From Dokdonia pacifica (lineage in GTDB: Bacteria; Bacteroidota; Bacteroidia; Flavobacteriales; Flavobacteriaceae), in assembly GCF_900188275.1 (NCBI RefSeq), contig NZ_FZNY01000004.1, forward strand, positions 402,263 to 466,262: a DNA stretch of 64,000 bases. Reading direction: 5' to 3'. The translations under genes were made by a program, and so were the position numbers. This document shows, in pieces, positions 55,478 through 63,503 of this stretch (position 1 is its first letter; each line of letters begins with the position of its first letter). The notes under the pieces are model-generated. The model had not been told where the DNA came from. It worked only from the letters and a program-made list of their open reading frames with translations, and did not search any database.

Positions 55478-56587
55478 TTAATCTACCCAATCTGCAATAA
55501 AAAGATTGGTATCTCTACCACCTCCATTATTCCTATTTGAGGAAAATGCTAGTTTTTTTCCATCATTTGAAAAAACAGGAAAAGCATCAAAGGTTTCTCC
55601 ATGCGTAATACGCTCTAGATTTTTCCCATCTAAGTCTATCATATAAAGATTGAATGGAAATCCACGTTCTGCTTCAAAGTTGGAAGAGAATAAAATCTTT
55701 TTACCACTAGGATGGAAGAACGGACTCCAATTTGCATTTCCCAAACGAGTAAGTTGACGTAGATCCGAGCCATCTGCATTACAAATGTATAGTTCCATGT
55801 CTGTGGGTTCTACAAGTCCTTGTGCAAGTAAATCTTTATATTTTTTGATTTCTTCTGCTGTTTTTGGTCGAGATGATCTGAAAATAAGTTTTGTGCCATC
55901 AGGAGAGAAGAAAGCACCTCCATCATATCCTAATTCGTCTGTGATTTGCTGTACATCAGACCCATCAATATTCATGGTGTATAATTCTAAATCACCACTA
56001 CGTGTTGAGGTGAATACAATTTTATCGCCTTTTGGTGATACTGTGGCTTCAGCATCATATCCTGGTTCATCTGTAAGTTGGTCAATAATATTCCCTTCAA
56101 GATCAGAAACAAAAATGTCAAAAGTGTCATATACAGGCCATACATAATTGCCGTTTTTACGTAAGGGAACTTCAGGACATTCTTTTCCTCCTAAATGTGT
56201 AGATCCATATACAAAAGATTTGTTGTCTGGTAAAAAGTAAGCACAAGTAGTACGTCCCATTCCTGTAGAAATCATAGGAGGTTTACTATCTTGAAATGTT
56301 TCCCCTAGATTCATTAAAAACATTTGATCACACCCCACTCCCCAATCTTTATAATTGGATTGAAAAATTAATTGTTTGTCATCAAAACTCCAGTATGCCT
56401 CTGCATTGTCACCACCAAATGTAACCTGTTGTATATTCTTAAAATGGATCTCTTCTGGATAGATTAATGGGTTGTCTTGAGTTTTGGCAACCGTTTTTAA
56501 ATCTTCAGTTTTTGTAGTTGTTTGTGATGTGTTTTCTTTGCAAGCAATACAAACTAAAATAATAGCAACTATATAAAAACGTTTCAT
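55478..56587 (-). CDS. TolB-like PD40 beta-propeller lipoprotein
   Basis: A 369-aa predicted lipoprotein. Signal ILVCIAC with Cys near residue 15. The rest is a six-bladed TolB-type propeller built of PD40 repeats: AYWSFDDKQLIFQSNYKD, EATVSPKGDKIVFTSTRSGDLELYTMN, GAFFSPDGTKLIFRSSRP, FHPSGKKILFSSNFE and FSNDGKKLAFSSNRN. Annotations of relatives vary (TolB-like, biopolymer transporter), and no enzymatic activity is implied. It is divergent from the M28 peptidase (45 bp apart), which may share its regulation. Confidence 0.87.
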   Translation of the reverse strand: MKRFYIVAIILVCIACKENTSQTTTKTEDLKTVAKTQDNPLIYPEEIHFKNIQQVTFGGDNAEAYWSFDDKQLIFQSNYKDWGVGCDQMFLMNLGETFQDSKPPMISTGMGRTTCAYFLPDNKSFVYGSTHLGGKECPEVPLRKNGNYVWPVYDTFDIFVSDLEGNIIDQLTDEPGYDAEATVSPKGDKIVFTSTRSGDLELYTMNIDGSDVQQITDELGYDGGAFFSPDGTKLIFRSSRPKTAEEIKKYKDLLAQGLVEPTDMELYICNADGSDLRQLTRLGNANWSPFFHPSGKKILFSSNFEAERGFPFNLYMIDLDGKNLERITHGETFDAFPVFSNDGKKLAFSSNRNNGGGRDTNLFIADWVD

Positions 56588-56632
56588 ACGAGTTTAAATC
56601 ATTAATTTTGTGCAAAAATACAGTATTCTTCT

Positions 56633-57871
56633 ATGAAAAAGCTCATTTTAGGTATTACGTTACTAAGTTTGATCTCTTGTAAAAAAGAATCAACCTTTCA
56701 GTATACAATGCAAGACGATGTAACCTTTCTGGCTTCAGATGATTTACAAGGGCGTAAGACGGGTACTGAAGGAGAATTAAAGGCTGCAAATTATATCAAA
56801 GAGCGGTTTGCTGCTTTAGGGTTATCTCCAAAAGGAAATGAAGAAACTTTCTTTCAAACCTTTTCATTTGCTCCTAAAAATGATCCTCATGGCGAAGTAC
56901 GCTTTCGCGAAAGCGGAAACGACTCTCTTATTACGGGTACAAATGTGATAGGGTATATCGATAATAAAACATCACATACGATTGTTATAGGAGCACATTA
57001 CGATCATTTAGGAATGGGCGGTGAAGGCTCTTTGCATAGAGATGGTGAGGCCATTCATAATGGAGCTGATGATAATGCAAGTGGTGTGGCGGTTTTATTA
57101 CAATTAGCACAGAAACTTCAAGGGCCATCTTATAAAGGAAATAATTACCTGTTTATTGCTTTTTCTGGAGAAGAAATGGGCTTGCTGGGTTCTAATTATT
57201 TTACCAAAAATGCAACTATACCACTTTCTGAAATTAATTATATGATTAATATGGATATGGTAGGAAGACTTAATACAGAAAAAGCATTGGCCATACATGG
57301 GGTAGGAACTTCACCTTCTTGGAATCAGACGGTATTTGCAGCTAACACTTCTTTTGAGCTAGCAGAGCATGAAAGTGGAGTAGGACCTTCAGATCATACA
57401 TCGTTTTATTTAAATGATATTCCGGTATTACATTTATTTACAGGCCAGCATGATGATTATCATAAACCTGGAGACGATAGTGAAAAACTCAATTATGAGG
57501 GGATGCAAATGATAGAAGACTATATTTTGGCAATCATTTCTGAACTTGATAATAACGGAAAAATAGCTTTCACTAAAACCAAAGATGAGAGTGCTGTTGT
57601 GCCAAGTTTTAAAGTAGGTTTAGGTGTTGTGCCTGATTATCTATTTTCTGGAAAAGGAATGCGTATAGATGGGGTGAGTGATGGAAAAGCAGCTCAAAAT
57701 GCAGGTCTTGAAAAAGGAGATGTTGTTATTAAAATGGGGGATAGTACTGTGGTAGATATGATGAGTTATATGCGTGTGCTCTCCACCTTTGATGCAGGCG
57801 ATACCACGACAATTGTTATTGATAGAAAAGGAGAAAACCTCACTAAAGAAATTGTTTTTATAAAGGACTAG
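56633..57871 (+). CDS. M28 family zinc peptidase with PDZ domain, lipoprotein
   Basis: A 412-aa predicted lipoprotein (LLSLISC, Cys at residue 16). Residues about 25-300 form the M28 aminopeptidase fold with the expected di-zinc ligand set: IGAHYDHLGMGG (His, Asp), NGADDNASGVAVLLQL (Asp), IAFSGEEMGLLGS (Glu-Glu), MINMDMVGR (Asp) and HDDYHKPGDD (His). A PDZ domain follows (about 315-400: GMRIDGVSDGKAAQNAGLEKGDVVI). Such enzymes release N-terminal amino acids in the periplasm or outside the cell. The palindrome at 56901-56914 encodes R90-F-R-E-S94 in the loop before the first catalytic strands. The stop codon runs directly into a long-form repeat element. Confidence 0.95.
   Translation: MKKLILGITLLSLISCKKESTFQYTMQDDVTFLASDDLQGRKTGTEGELKAANYIKERFAALGLSPKGNEETFFQTFSFAPKNDPHGEVRFRESGNDSLITGTNVIGYIDNKTSHTIVIGAHYDHLGMGGEGSLHRDGEAIHNGADDNASGVAVLLQLAQKLQGPSYKGNNYLFIAFSGEEMGLLGSNYFTKNATIPLSEINYMINMDMVGRLNTEKALAIHGVGTSPSWNQTVFAANTSFELAEHESGVGPSDHTSFYLNDIPVLHLFTGQHDDYHKPGDDSEKLNYEGMQMIEDYILAIISELDNNGKIAFTKTKDESAVVPSFKVGLGVVPDYLFSGKGMRIDGVSDGKAAQNAGLEKGDVVIKMGDSTVVDMMSYMRVLSTFDAGDTTTIVIDRKGENLTKEIVFIKD
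56901..56914. repeat. GCTTTCGCGAAAGC palindrome, copy 9 (coding, frame RFRES)
   Basis: A perfect copy in the M28 peptidase gene, in the third possible reading frame, encoding F-R-E-S preceded by Arg. Confidence 0.85.
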
Positions 57872-57937
57872 TACGCTTTCAAGGAGAGAAGCGACACAGA
57901 AGTTTATACTGAGCGATGTCTAAGTGCGAAAGCATAT
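57870..57937. repeat. 67-bp long form of the palindrome element, copy B
   Basis: The reverse complement of this segment aligns base by base, without gaps, to copy A at 36944-37011: CTTTCGCACTT, CAGTATAAACTTCTG and CCTTGAAAGCG are shared, with about a dozen substitutions between. It begins at the stop codon of the M28 peptidase and ends 27 bp before the dus start. Confidence 0.78.
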
Positions 57938-57963
57938 AAAGAAAATATAGTTAAAAGAATAGC

Positions 57964-58956
57964 ATGGCAAAAATTGGAGATATAGATGTAGGTGATTTTC
58001 CGTTATTATTAGCGCCTATGGAGGATGTAAGTGATCCTCCCTTTCGTGCTTTGTGTAAAGAGCAAGGTGCAGATGTGGTGTATACAGAGTTTATCTCTTC
58101 AGAAGGTTTGATACGTGATGCCGCCAAAAGTACCATGAAGCTAGATATTTATGAAAAAGAGCGTCCCGTTGGGATTCAAATCTTTGGCGCTGTGATGGAA
58201 TCTATGCTTAAAAGTGTAGAAATTGTGGAAGCGAGTGGTCCGGATATTATAGATATTAATTTTGGTTGCCCAGTTAAGAAAGTAGTTTCTAAAGGCGCTG
58301 GAGCAGGTATTCTGAAAGATATTGATCTGATGGTAAAGCTTACCGAAGCTATGGTAAAACATACAAAGCTTCCTGTAACAGTCAAAACACGCTTAGGTTG
58401 GGATCATGACAGTATTAGAATTGTTGAAGTTGCAGAACGACTACAAGATGTAGGGTGTGCTGCTATTTCTATACATGGACGTACGAGAGCACAAATGTAT
58501 AAAGGAGATGCGAATTGGCATCCTATTGCAGAAGTGAAAAATAATCCAAGAATGCATATTCCTGTATTTGGAAATGGTGATGTAAATACTCCAGAACGTG
58601 CTGTAGAAATGAGAGATCAATATGGGTTGGATGGCGCTATGATAGGAAGAGCGAGTATTGGATATCCATGGTTTTTTAAAGAAGTAAAACATTATATGGC
58701 TACTGGAGAAAAATGCAAACCTCCTACATTAGAAGAACGTATAGAAGCAGCGAGAAGACATCTTCAAATGTCTATAGATTGGAAGGGAGAAAAATTAGGT
58801 GTTTTTGAAACGAGACGTCACTATACAAATTATTTTAGAGGAATTCCGCATTTTAAAGAATACCGTATGAAGCTTGTAACAAGCGATCATAGCGAAGATG
58901 TATTTGCCGCAATGGATCTTATAGAGAGAGAATTTGCCGGCTATGAGTTTACCTGA
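57964..58956 (+). CDS. dusB: tRNA-dihydrouridine synthase (DusB-like)
   Basis: A 330-aa flavoenzyme that reduces uridines in the D loop of tRNA. TIM-barrel signatures: LLLAPMEDVSDPPFRALCKE, DINFGCPVKKVVSKGAGAGI with catalytic C102, VKTRLGWDHDS, ISIHGRTRAQMYKGDANW and VFGNGDV, and the C-terminal recognition domain KLGVFETRRHYTNYFRGIPH. Length fits the DusB subgroup. Its stop codon is 1 bp from the convergent stop of the FtsX-like permease, so the transcripts must overlap. Confidence 0.95.
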   Translation: MAKIGDIDVGDFPLLLAPMEDVSDPPFRALCKEQGADVVYTEFISSEGLIRDAAKSTMKLDIYEKERPVGIQIFGAVMESMLKSVEIVEASGPDIIDINFGCPVKKVVSKGAGAGILKDIDLMVKLTEAMVKHTKLPVTVKTRLGWDHDSIRIVEVAERLQDVGCAAISIHGRTRAQMYKGDANWHPIAEVKNNPRMHIPVFGNGDVNTPERAVEMRDQYGLDGAMIGRASIGYPWFFKEVKHYMATGEKCKPPTLEERIEAARRHLQMSIDWKGEKLGVFETRRHYTNYFRGIPHFKEYRMKLVTSDHSEDVFAAMDLIEREFAGYEFT

Positions 58957-58957
58957 A

Positions 58958-60163
58958 TTAATTAGTTGTTAGGAAGTTGTTGTTTATTCTACTGGATGCT
59001 AATCTTGCAGCCAATATTCCTAAAACAAGAATAGTTGCATATACTATCAAAAGATTTAAGAATTCAAAACGCATAGGGTAGGGAAGTGAAGCGGTAATAT
59101 TTACTAAGCCAAATTGTTGCTGTATAAGAACAATAATGCTTCCTATAAATAGGCCTATGCCTCCTCCTAAAATGATCATTAAAGCGCCTTGGTAGAAAAA
59201 ACTTCTACGTATGTCTGTAAGCGTAGCGCCAAGGTCTGAAAGTGTTTTGATATGACCCTTTTTGTCAATAATAATCATGATAATACTCCCTACAAAACTA
59301 AATAAGGCGATAATGAGCACTAAGGTACAAATGAAATATAATGCAAGGTTTTCTGTATTGAGCATTTTATAAAGTGCATCATTAAGTTCTGTTCTGTTTT
59401 TAATAAGTATCGTGTCTAAAAAAATAGTTTCTAGTTCATTTCTTATTTCAGCTTCATTAGCGTCCTGAGTCAGTTTTAGTTCTAGTGTGCTTACTTTATC
59501 TAATGGATAGTCTAATAATTCACCCACAAAATCAATGTTTGAAAAAAGATGATCGTTGTCTAGAGATTCACCTGCTTGAAAAATTCCACTGGCAACAGCA
59601 CTGGATCTATTAAAAGCACTTGTGGGGTCGGTAATCTGTCCTGTGCCAGGTTTTGGTACCATGATACGCAACAAATTTCCGTAATCACTTATGCCTAAAG
59701 ATAGCCTACGCCTTATACCAATACTGATGACTACTTCTGGTTCTCCTATACTAGGCCAAGAGCCTGCAAATAAAGTAGTATCTATATTAGTTACTTTTAG
59801 GTAGTTTTGATCAACGCCTTTTATAAACCCAAGATGTGTTTTTCCGTCGTATTCTAAGTATACACGTTCTTCTATTACTTTAGAATAGTTTTGTATACCG
59901 GTTATTGCAGCAAGTTTTTTTTCTTGCTCAGGAGTTATGGTAATTGTTTTTCCGCTACTTGGAAGGATTTTAATATCTGGATCTATAATGGAGGTTACAG
60001 ATATATTATAATCTTTAAGTCCAGCAAATCCAGAGAGTACAATAAAAAGTACAGCTGTTCCTATAATAATACTTATAACAGATATTAGTGTAATAATATT
60101 AATTGCATTAGTGCCGCTTTTTGAAAAGAGGTATCGTTTAGCAATATATAAGGGAAACCGCAT
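58958..60163 (-). CDS. FtsX-like/LolE-type ABC transporter permease
   Basis: A 401-aa inner-membrane permease of the MacB/LolCE type. TM1 is about residues 20-48 (AINIITLISVISIIIGTAVLFIVLSG), a periplasmic MacB-type domain spans about 50-270, and three further TM helices (about 275-300, 325-350, 368-390) carry the FtsX core (FSFVGSIIMIIIDKKGHIKTLSDLGATLTDIRRSFFYQG). LolC/E homologs extract outer-membrane lipoproteins with an ATPase LolD, which is encoded elsewhere. It directly abuts the rbfA stop codon, so the two are co-transcribed. The exact role (lipoprotein release or another export) is inferred. Confidence 0.9.
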   Translation of the reverse strand: MRFPLYIAKRYLFSKSGTNAINIITLISVISIIIGTAVLFIVLSGFAGLKDYNISVTSIIDPDIKILPSSGKTITITPEQEKKLAAITGIQNYSKVIEERVYLEYDGKTHLGFIKGVDQNYLKVTNIDTTLFAGSWPSIGEPEVVISIGIRRRLSLGISDYGNLLRIMVPKPGTGQITDPTSAFNRSSAVASGIFQAGESLDNDHLFSNIDFVGELLDYPLDKVSTLELKLTQDANEAEIRNELETIFLDTILIKNRTELNDALYKMLNTENLALYFICTLVLIIALFSFVGSIIMIIIDKKGHIKTLSDLGATLTDIRRSFFYQGALMIILGGGIGLFIGSIIVLIQQQFGLVNITASLPYPMRFEFLNLLIVYATILVLGILAARLASSRINNNFLTTN

Positions 60164-60556
60164 TTACGATTTTTTTCTTTTTTCCAATAGGGTAGGATCT
60201 TCAATAGGATTATCAATTCCTTTAAGAGATCTGTCTATTTCTTCCATGTATTCAAGAGAATCATCTATATAAAATTGAAGTTCAGGCATGCGCCTTAATT
60301 GATGACGTGTGCGTTGTGAAATCTCATGCCTAATTTTAGGTTTAACTAAATTGAGCTCTTCAAGCATTTTTTGAGCCTCAGCATTTGGGAATACACTTAT
60401 ATATACTTTGGCAATAGAAAGATCTGTTGGGACTTTTACTTTTGAGACAGATACAATAATGCCTCTATGACCACTATCTCTTAAGGCATTTTGTAATACA
60501 TCTGCTAGGTCTTTTTGTAAAACACCTGCTACTTTCTTCTGTCTGTTAGATTCCAT
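60164..60556 (-). CDS. rbfA: Ribosome-binding factor A
   Basis: 130 aa from ATG 60556. It binds the maturing 30S subunit in 16S rRNA processing. Conserved patterns: RQKKVAGVLQKDLADVLQ, IVSVSKVKVPTDLSIAKVYISVFP, RHEISQRTRHQLRRMPELQFYIDDS. A longer frame from GTG 60571 would be interrupted by the -7 box TATTTTTG at 60561-60568, so the ATG is chosen. It is the first gene of an rbfA-permease unit. Confidence 0.96.
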   Translation of the reverse strand: MESNRQKKVAGVLQKDLADVLQNALRDSGHRGIIVSVSKVKVPTDLSIAKVYISVFPNAEAQKMLEELNLVKPKIRHEISQRTRHQLRRMPELQFYIDDSLEYMEEIDRSLKGIDNPIEDPTLLEKRKKS

Positions 60557-60560
60557 ACGG

Positions 60561-60568
60561 CAAAAATA
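60561..60568 (-). promoter_or_regulatory. -7 promoter box TATTTTTG of rbfA
   Basis: A perfect TAnnTTTG on the minus strand, 4 bp before the rbfA ATG, so the message would be close to leaderless. It decides the start. Confidence 0.6.
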
Positions 60569-60620
60569 CACTTTTTATAGATTGTGTTACTTTTGTAGGG
60601 CATGTTTTCAGTAATTATAT

Positions 60621-60634
60621 GCTTTCGCGAAAGC
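60621..60634. repeat. GCTTTCGCGAAAGC palindrome, copy 10 (intergenic)
   Basis: A perfect copy between divergent rbfA and the epimerase gene, 24 bp before the epimerase start and about 55 bp upstream of the rbfA promoter. Confidence 0.85.
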
Positions 60635-60657
60635 GTATTTAGAAAGAAATAAAATAA

Positions 60658-61068
60658 ATGGATAAAATAGAACACATAGGAATCGCCGTTAAAAATCTTG
60701 AGGCCTCTAATAAATTATATGAAAAATTACTTGGGAAGCCACATTATAAGATCGAAGAAGTATTATCAGAAGGGGTAAAAACATCTTTTTTTGAAGTGGG
60801 ACCTAATAAAATTGAATTGTTAGAAGCAACAAAAGCAGATAGTCCTATCGCAAAGTTTATTGAGAAGAAAGGAGAAGGGATACATCATATTGCTTTTGCT
60901 GTAGAAAATATAGAAAAAGAGATGGCTCGTTTAGAAAAAGAAGGTTTTGTGTTGCTTAATAAAATACCTAAGCAAGGTGCTGATAATAAGCTTGTAGCGT
61001 TTGTTCACCCGAAGACAGCTGGAGGGGTTTTAGTAGAATTGTGTCAAGAAAATAATAATAAGGTGTAA
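60658..61068 (+). CDS. mce: Methylmalonyl-CoA epimerase
   Basis: A 136-aa VOC-fold enzyme that interconverts the two epimers of methylmalonyl-CoA in propionate metabolism. DKIEHIGIAVKNLEASNKLYEKLLGKPH (first His ligand in EHIGIAV), SFFEVGPNKIELLEATK, EKKGEGIHHIAFAVENIE (second His) and GGVLVELCQE (final Glu ligand) match the family, as does the length. A tRNA gene follows 47 bp later. The mutase genes are not in this window. Confidence 0.94.
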   Translation: MDKIEHIGIAVKNLEASNKLYEKLLGKPHYKIEEVLSEGVKTSFFEVGPNKIELLEATKADSPIAKFIEKKGEGIHHIAFAVENIEKEMARLEKEGFVLLNKIPKQGADNKLVAFVHPKTAGGVLVELCQENNNKV

Positions 61069-61115
61069 AATTCTTTGCTCTGTTGAGTAATTATTATAAA
61101 TTTGCACCCGTTTTT

Positions 61116-61189
61116 GGTCCCATAGCTCAGTTGGTTAGAGCATCTGACTCATAATCAGAGGGTCCTTGGTTCGAGCCCAAGTGGGACCA
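61116..61189 (+). tRNA. tRNA-Met (CAT)
   Basis: A complete cloverleaf. The acceptor stem GGTCCCA/TGGGACC is followed by discriminator A at 61189. The anticodon arm is CTGA-CTCATAA-TCAG with anticodon CAT. T loop TTCGAGC. It lacks initiator features (first pair G-C, no GGG/CCC anticodon stem), so it is an elongator Met; a lysidine-modified Ile tRNA has the same anticodon and cannot be excluded by eye. Confidence 0.95.
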
Positions 61190-61201
61190 CTTTTAAAAGA
61201 T

Positions 61202-61258
61202 CATCATACGTGTAAAATAATAGATTGAAATTACTTTTTACGTGTATGATGTTTTTTT
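61202..61258 (+). terminator. Terminator-like hairpin after tRNA-Met
   Basis: CATCATACGTGTAAA and TTTACGTGTATGATG pair imperfectly over 15 bp around a 20-nt loop, followed by TTTTTTT, 13 bp after the tRNA. Confidence 0.7.
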
Positions 61259-61425
61259 ATGAATGTTAATTGAAATTTATGTTTTTGTAAAAAAAACAAT
61301 AAAATACTTGTTTTTACCGATAAAATGCTTAATATTGTCGACCAAGAACACAAATTGCATTATACTATTAGTATATTTATAACGTTAGTATTAAGTACAT
61401 TTTTAATTACATATTTTTGTAGTCC

Positions 61426-61668
61426 ATGAGCCCCAAACTCAAAAACTTACATATGACAGTATTCCTACTTGCTGTTGGGTATACCTCTTTAGCACAAGAG
61501 GTAGTGACTGGTGGTCCTACTCCTCCACCTCCGCCTGATGGTGGACGTATCCCTGCACTCCCAGGACTTGTAGTTCCAATAGATGAAAATATATTGATAC
61601 TTCTTGTATTAGGTGTAATTACAGGAATAATATATTTCATAAAGAAACGTACTGTAAAAACTTGTTAA
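61426..61668 (+). CDS. Small Pro-rich single-span secreted/membrane protein
   Basis: An 80-aa protein. A signal sequence (MTVFLLAVGYTSLAQ from an internal Met at residue 10, or the longer MSPKLKNLHMTVF...) is followed by GGPTPPPPPDGGRIPALPG, then VVPIDENILILLVLGVITGIIYFIKKR, a Lys-capped TM helix at about 54-73. Small proteins of this layout, a Pro-rich segment followed by PIDxN and a short TM helix, are common in Flavobacteriia; function is unknown, and the label signal peptidase sometimes attached to them is not supported. Its last 4 bp overlap the convergent ribE. Confidence 0.6.
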   Translation: MSPKLKNLHMTVFLLAVGYTSLAQEVVTGGPTPPPPPDGGRIPALPGLVVPIDENILILLVLGVITGIIYFIKKRTVKTC

Positions 61669-62252
61669 TAGGCTTCTGTAAGTCTCTTAACATATTTCCC
61701 TATTACGTCAAATTCTAAGTTGACAATACTCTCCTTTTGTATATTTTTAAATACAGTATGCTTGTATGTGTATGGTATAATAGCTACACTAAAGCCATTT
61801 TTTGTAGAGTCAACTACAGTAAGGCTTACTCCATTTACAGTGATAGATCCTTTTTCTATTGTTACATTGGCTAGTTTTGGATTATATGAAAAATCAAATC
61901 GCCAACTTCCATTTTCTTCTAGTTTATTTGTGCAAATCCCTATTTGATCAACATGTCCTTGTACAATATGACCATCTAATCTAGCGCCTAATACCATAGC
62001 GCGCTCAAGATTTACTTCATCATGTACATTTAAGGTATGTAAGTTAGTTTTTTCAAGTGTCTCTTTTATAGCTGTAACAGTATATTGGCTGTTGTTTATG
62101 GATACCACAGTTAAGCATACCCCATTGTGTGCAACACTCTGATCAATTTTAAGTTCTGGAGTAAGATTACTTTCAACAGTGATGTGAATATTATCTTGTT
62201 CTTTTTCGATGGAAATAATCTTGCCTAAATCTTCGATAATGCCTGTAAACAT
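61665..62252 (-). CDS. ribE: Riboflavin synthase subunit alpha
   Basis: A 195-aa enzyme joining two lumazines to make riboflavin. Its two tandem barrels start MFTGIIEDLGKIISIEKE and LGARLDGHIVQGHVDQIG; VAHNGVCLTVVS and ITVNGVSLTVVD are the paired substrate-binding repeats, as expected in the alpha subunit. Length is standard. It is divergent from pdxA across a 61-bp spacer with promoter-like boxes. No FMN riboswitch is visible upstream. Confidence 0.97.
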   Translation of the reverse strand: MFTGIIEDLGKIISIEKEQDNIHITVESNLTPELKIDQSVAHNGVCLTVVSINNSQYTVTAIKETLEKTNLHTLNVHDEVNLERAMVLGARLDGHIVQGHVDQIGICTNKLEENGSWRFDFSYNPKLANVTIEKGSITVNGVSLTVVDSTKNGFSVAIIPYTYKHTVFKNIQKESIVNLEFDVIGKYVKRLTEAY

Positions 62253-62270
62253 GAATGACTATAATTTGGT

Positions 62271-62278
62271 TACTTTTG
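62271..62278 (+). promoter_or_regulatory. -7 promoter box TACTTTTG of pdxA
   Basis: A perfect TAnnTTTG in the 61-bp spacer between ribE and pdxA, 36 bp before the pdxA ATG. No TTG at proper spacing. Confidence 0.55.
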
Positions 62279-62313
62279 TGGTGTAAAAATACAAAACCCA
62301 TAGCTGGTATATA

Positions 62314-63393
62314 ATGAAGAAAGATCAAAAAATTAAAGTTGGAATATCTATAGGAGATCTTAATGGTATAGGAACTGAAATAGTGTTCAAGACTTTTGCC
62401 GATAGTATGATGTTAGATTTTTGTACCCCCATACTGTTTGCTTCTGTTAAAACACTTTCTTATGTGAAAAAAGTTTTGGGAAGTCAGATTGGATTACACG
62501 GTATAGATACGGTGTCTAAAGCGCTAGAAGGAAAGATAAATGTTTTGAATGTATGGAAAGAGCCTGTGAAAATAGCATTTGGAGAAGCGACAGAAGAAGC
62601 CGGGAAGTATGCACTAAAATCATTTGTTAGAGCAACAAAGGCTCTCAAAGATGGTGAGATAGATGTCTTGGTGACTGCTCCTATAAATAAAGCTACGATT
62701 CAAACCGATGATTTTAAATTTCCAGGGCATACAGATTATCTAGCTAAAGAATTAAATGGGGATGCAATGATGCTTATGACTACAGATAGTCTTAAAGTTG
62801 GCTTGCTTACAGATCATGTAGCAGTAAAAGACGTTCCGGTTCATATTACACCAGAAGTAATTACTCAAAAAGTAGAAACCTTATATAAAACACTTCAAAG
62901 TGATTTTGGAATTCATTTGCCTAAAATAGCCTTGTTAGGTATCAATCCCCATGTAGGAGATAATGGTGTGATTGGTGATGAAGATGATAAGGTGCTCATT
63001 CCTACTTTAGAAAAAATAAGAGATACGGGCAAAATTGTTTATGGTCCTTATGCGGCTGATAGTTTTTTTGGATCGGGTAATTACAAAAACTTTGACGCAA
63101 TATTGGCGGCATACCACGATCAAGGTTTAATTCCTTTTAAGACATTGTCATTTGGGAAAGGGGTGAATTATACAGCAGGCTTAGATCAGGTTAGGACCTC
63201 TCCAGATCATGGAACTGCTTATGAGATTGCAGGTCAGAATAAAGCAGATCATGGTTCTTTTAGAGAAGCTGTTTTTATGGCAATAGAGATATATAAAAAA
63301 AGGGAAGATTATGAAGAGCTTACAAGAGATGTTTTGAAAATTTCACCAAGAAAATCTGTTCATAAAGGACGTCAAGCTCCTAAAGAATCTTAA
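62314..63393 (+). CDS. pdxA: 4-hydroxythreonine-4-phosphate dehydrogenase
   Basis: A 359-aa NAD-dependent enzyme of pyridoxal-5'-phosphate synthesis (DXP-dependent route). KVGISIGDLNGIGTEIVFK at the N-terminus, VLVTAPINKATIQ, FPGHTDYLAKE (metal His), LLTDHVAVKDVP, ALLGINPHVGDNG, AAYHDQGLIPFKTL (metal His), and VRTSPDHGTAYEIAG are diagnostic. Length fits the family (330-360). Transcription is probably from the box at 62271. The following gene, a YceD-like protein, starts 110 bp later with its own -7 box. Confidence 0.97.
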   Translation: MKKDQKIKVGISIGDLNGIGTEIVFKTFADSMMLDFCTPILFASVKTLSYVKKVLGSQIGLHGIDTVSKALEGKINVLNVWKEPVKIAFGEATEEAGKYALKSFVRATKALKDGEIDVLVTAPINKATIQTDDFKFPGHTDYLAKELNGDAMMLMTTDSLKVGLLTDHVAVKDVPVHITPEVITQKVETLYKTLQSDFGIHLPKIALLGINPHVGDNGVIGDEDDKVLIPTLEKIRDTGKIVYGPYAADSFFGSGNYKNFDAILAAYHDQGLIPFKTLSFGKGVNYTAGLDQVRTSPDHGTAYEIAGQNKADHGSFREAVFMAIEIYKKREDYEELTRDVLKISPRKSVHKGRQAPKES

Positions 63394-63473
63394 ATAAAAT
63401 CTTTTCACTCATAAGTAGGTTGCAACCTATTAATAAAAAAAGAATAAGAAGTTTTTAAATAAAGAAAATTATG

Positions 63474-63481
63474 TATCTTTG
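63474..63481 (+). promoter_or_regulatory. -7 promoter box TATCTTTG
   Basis: A perfect TAnnTTTG 22 bp before the ATG at 63504, marking a separate transcript from pdxA. No TTG at normal spacing. Confidence 0.6.
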
Positions 63482-63503
63482 CACGCTCCTAACGGATGAA
63501 GTG

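Noticed and set aside
62253-62313. FMN riboswitch upstream of ribE
   Set aside because: The spacer is only 61 bp and lacks the conserved FMN element segments.
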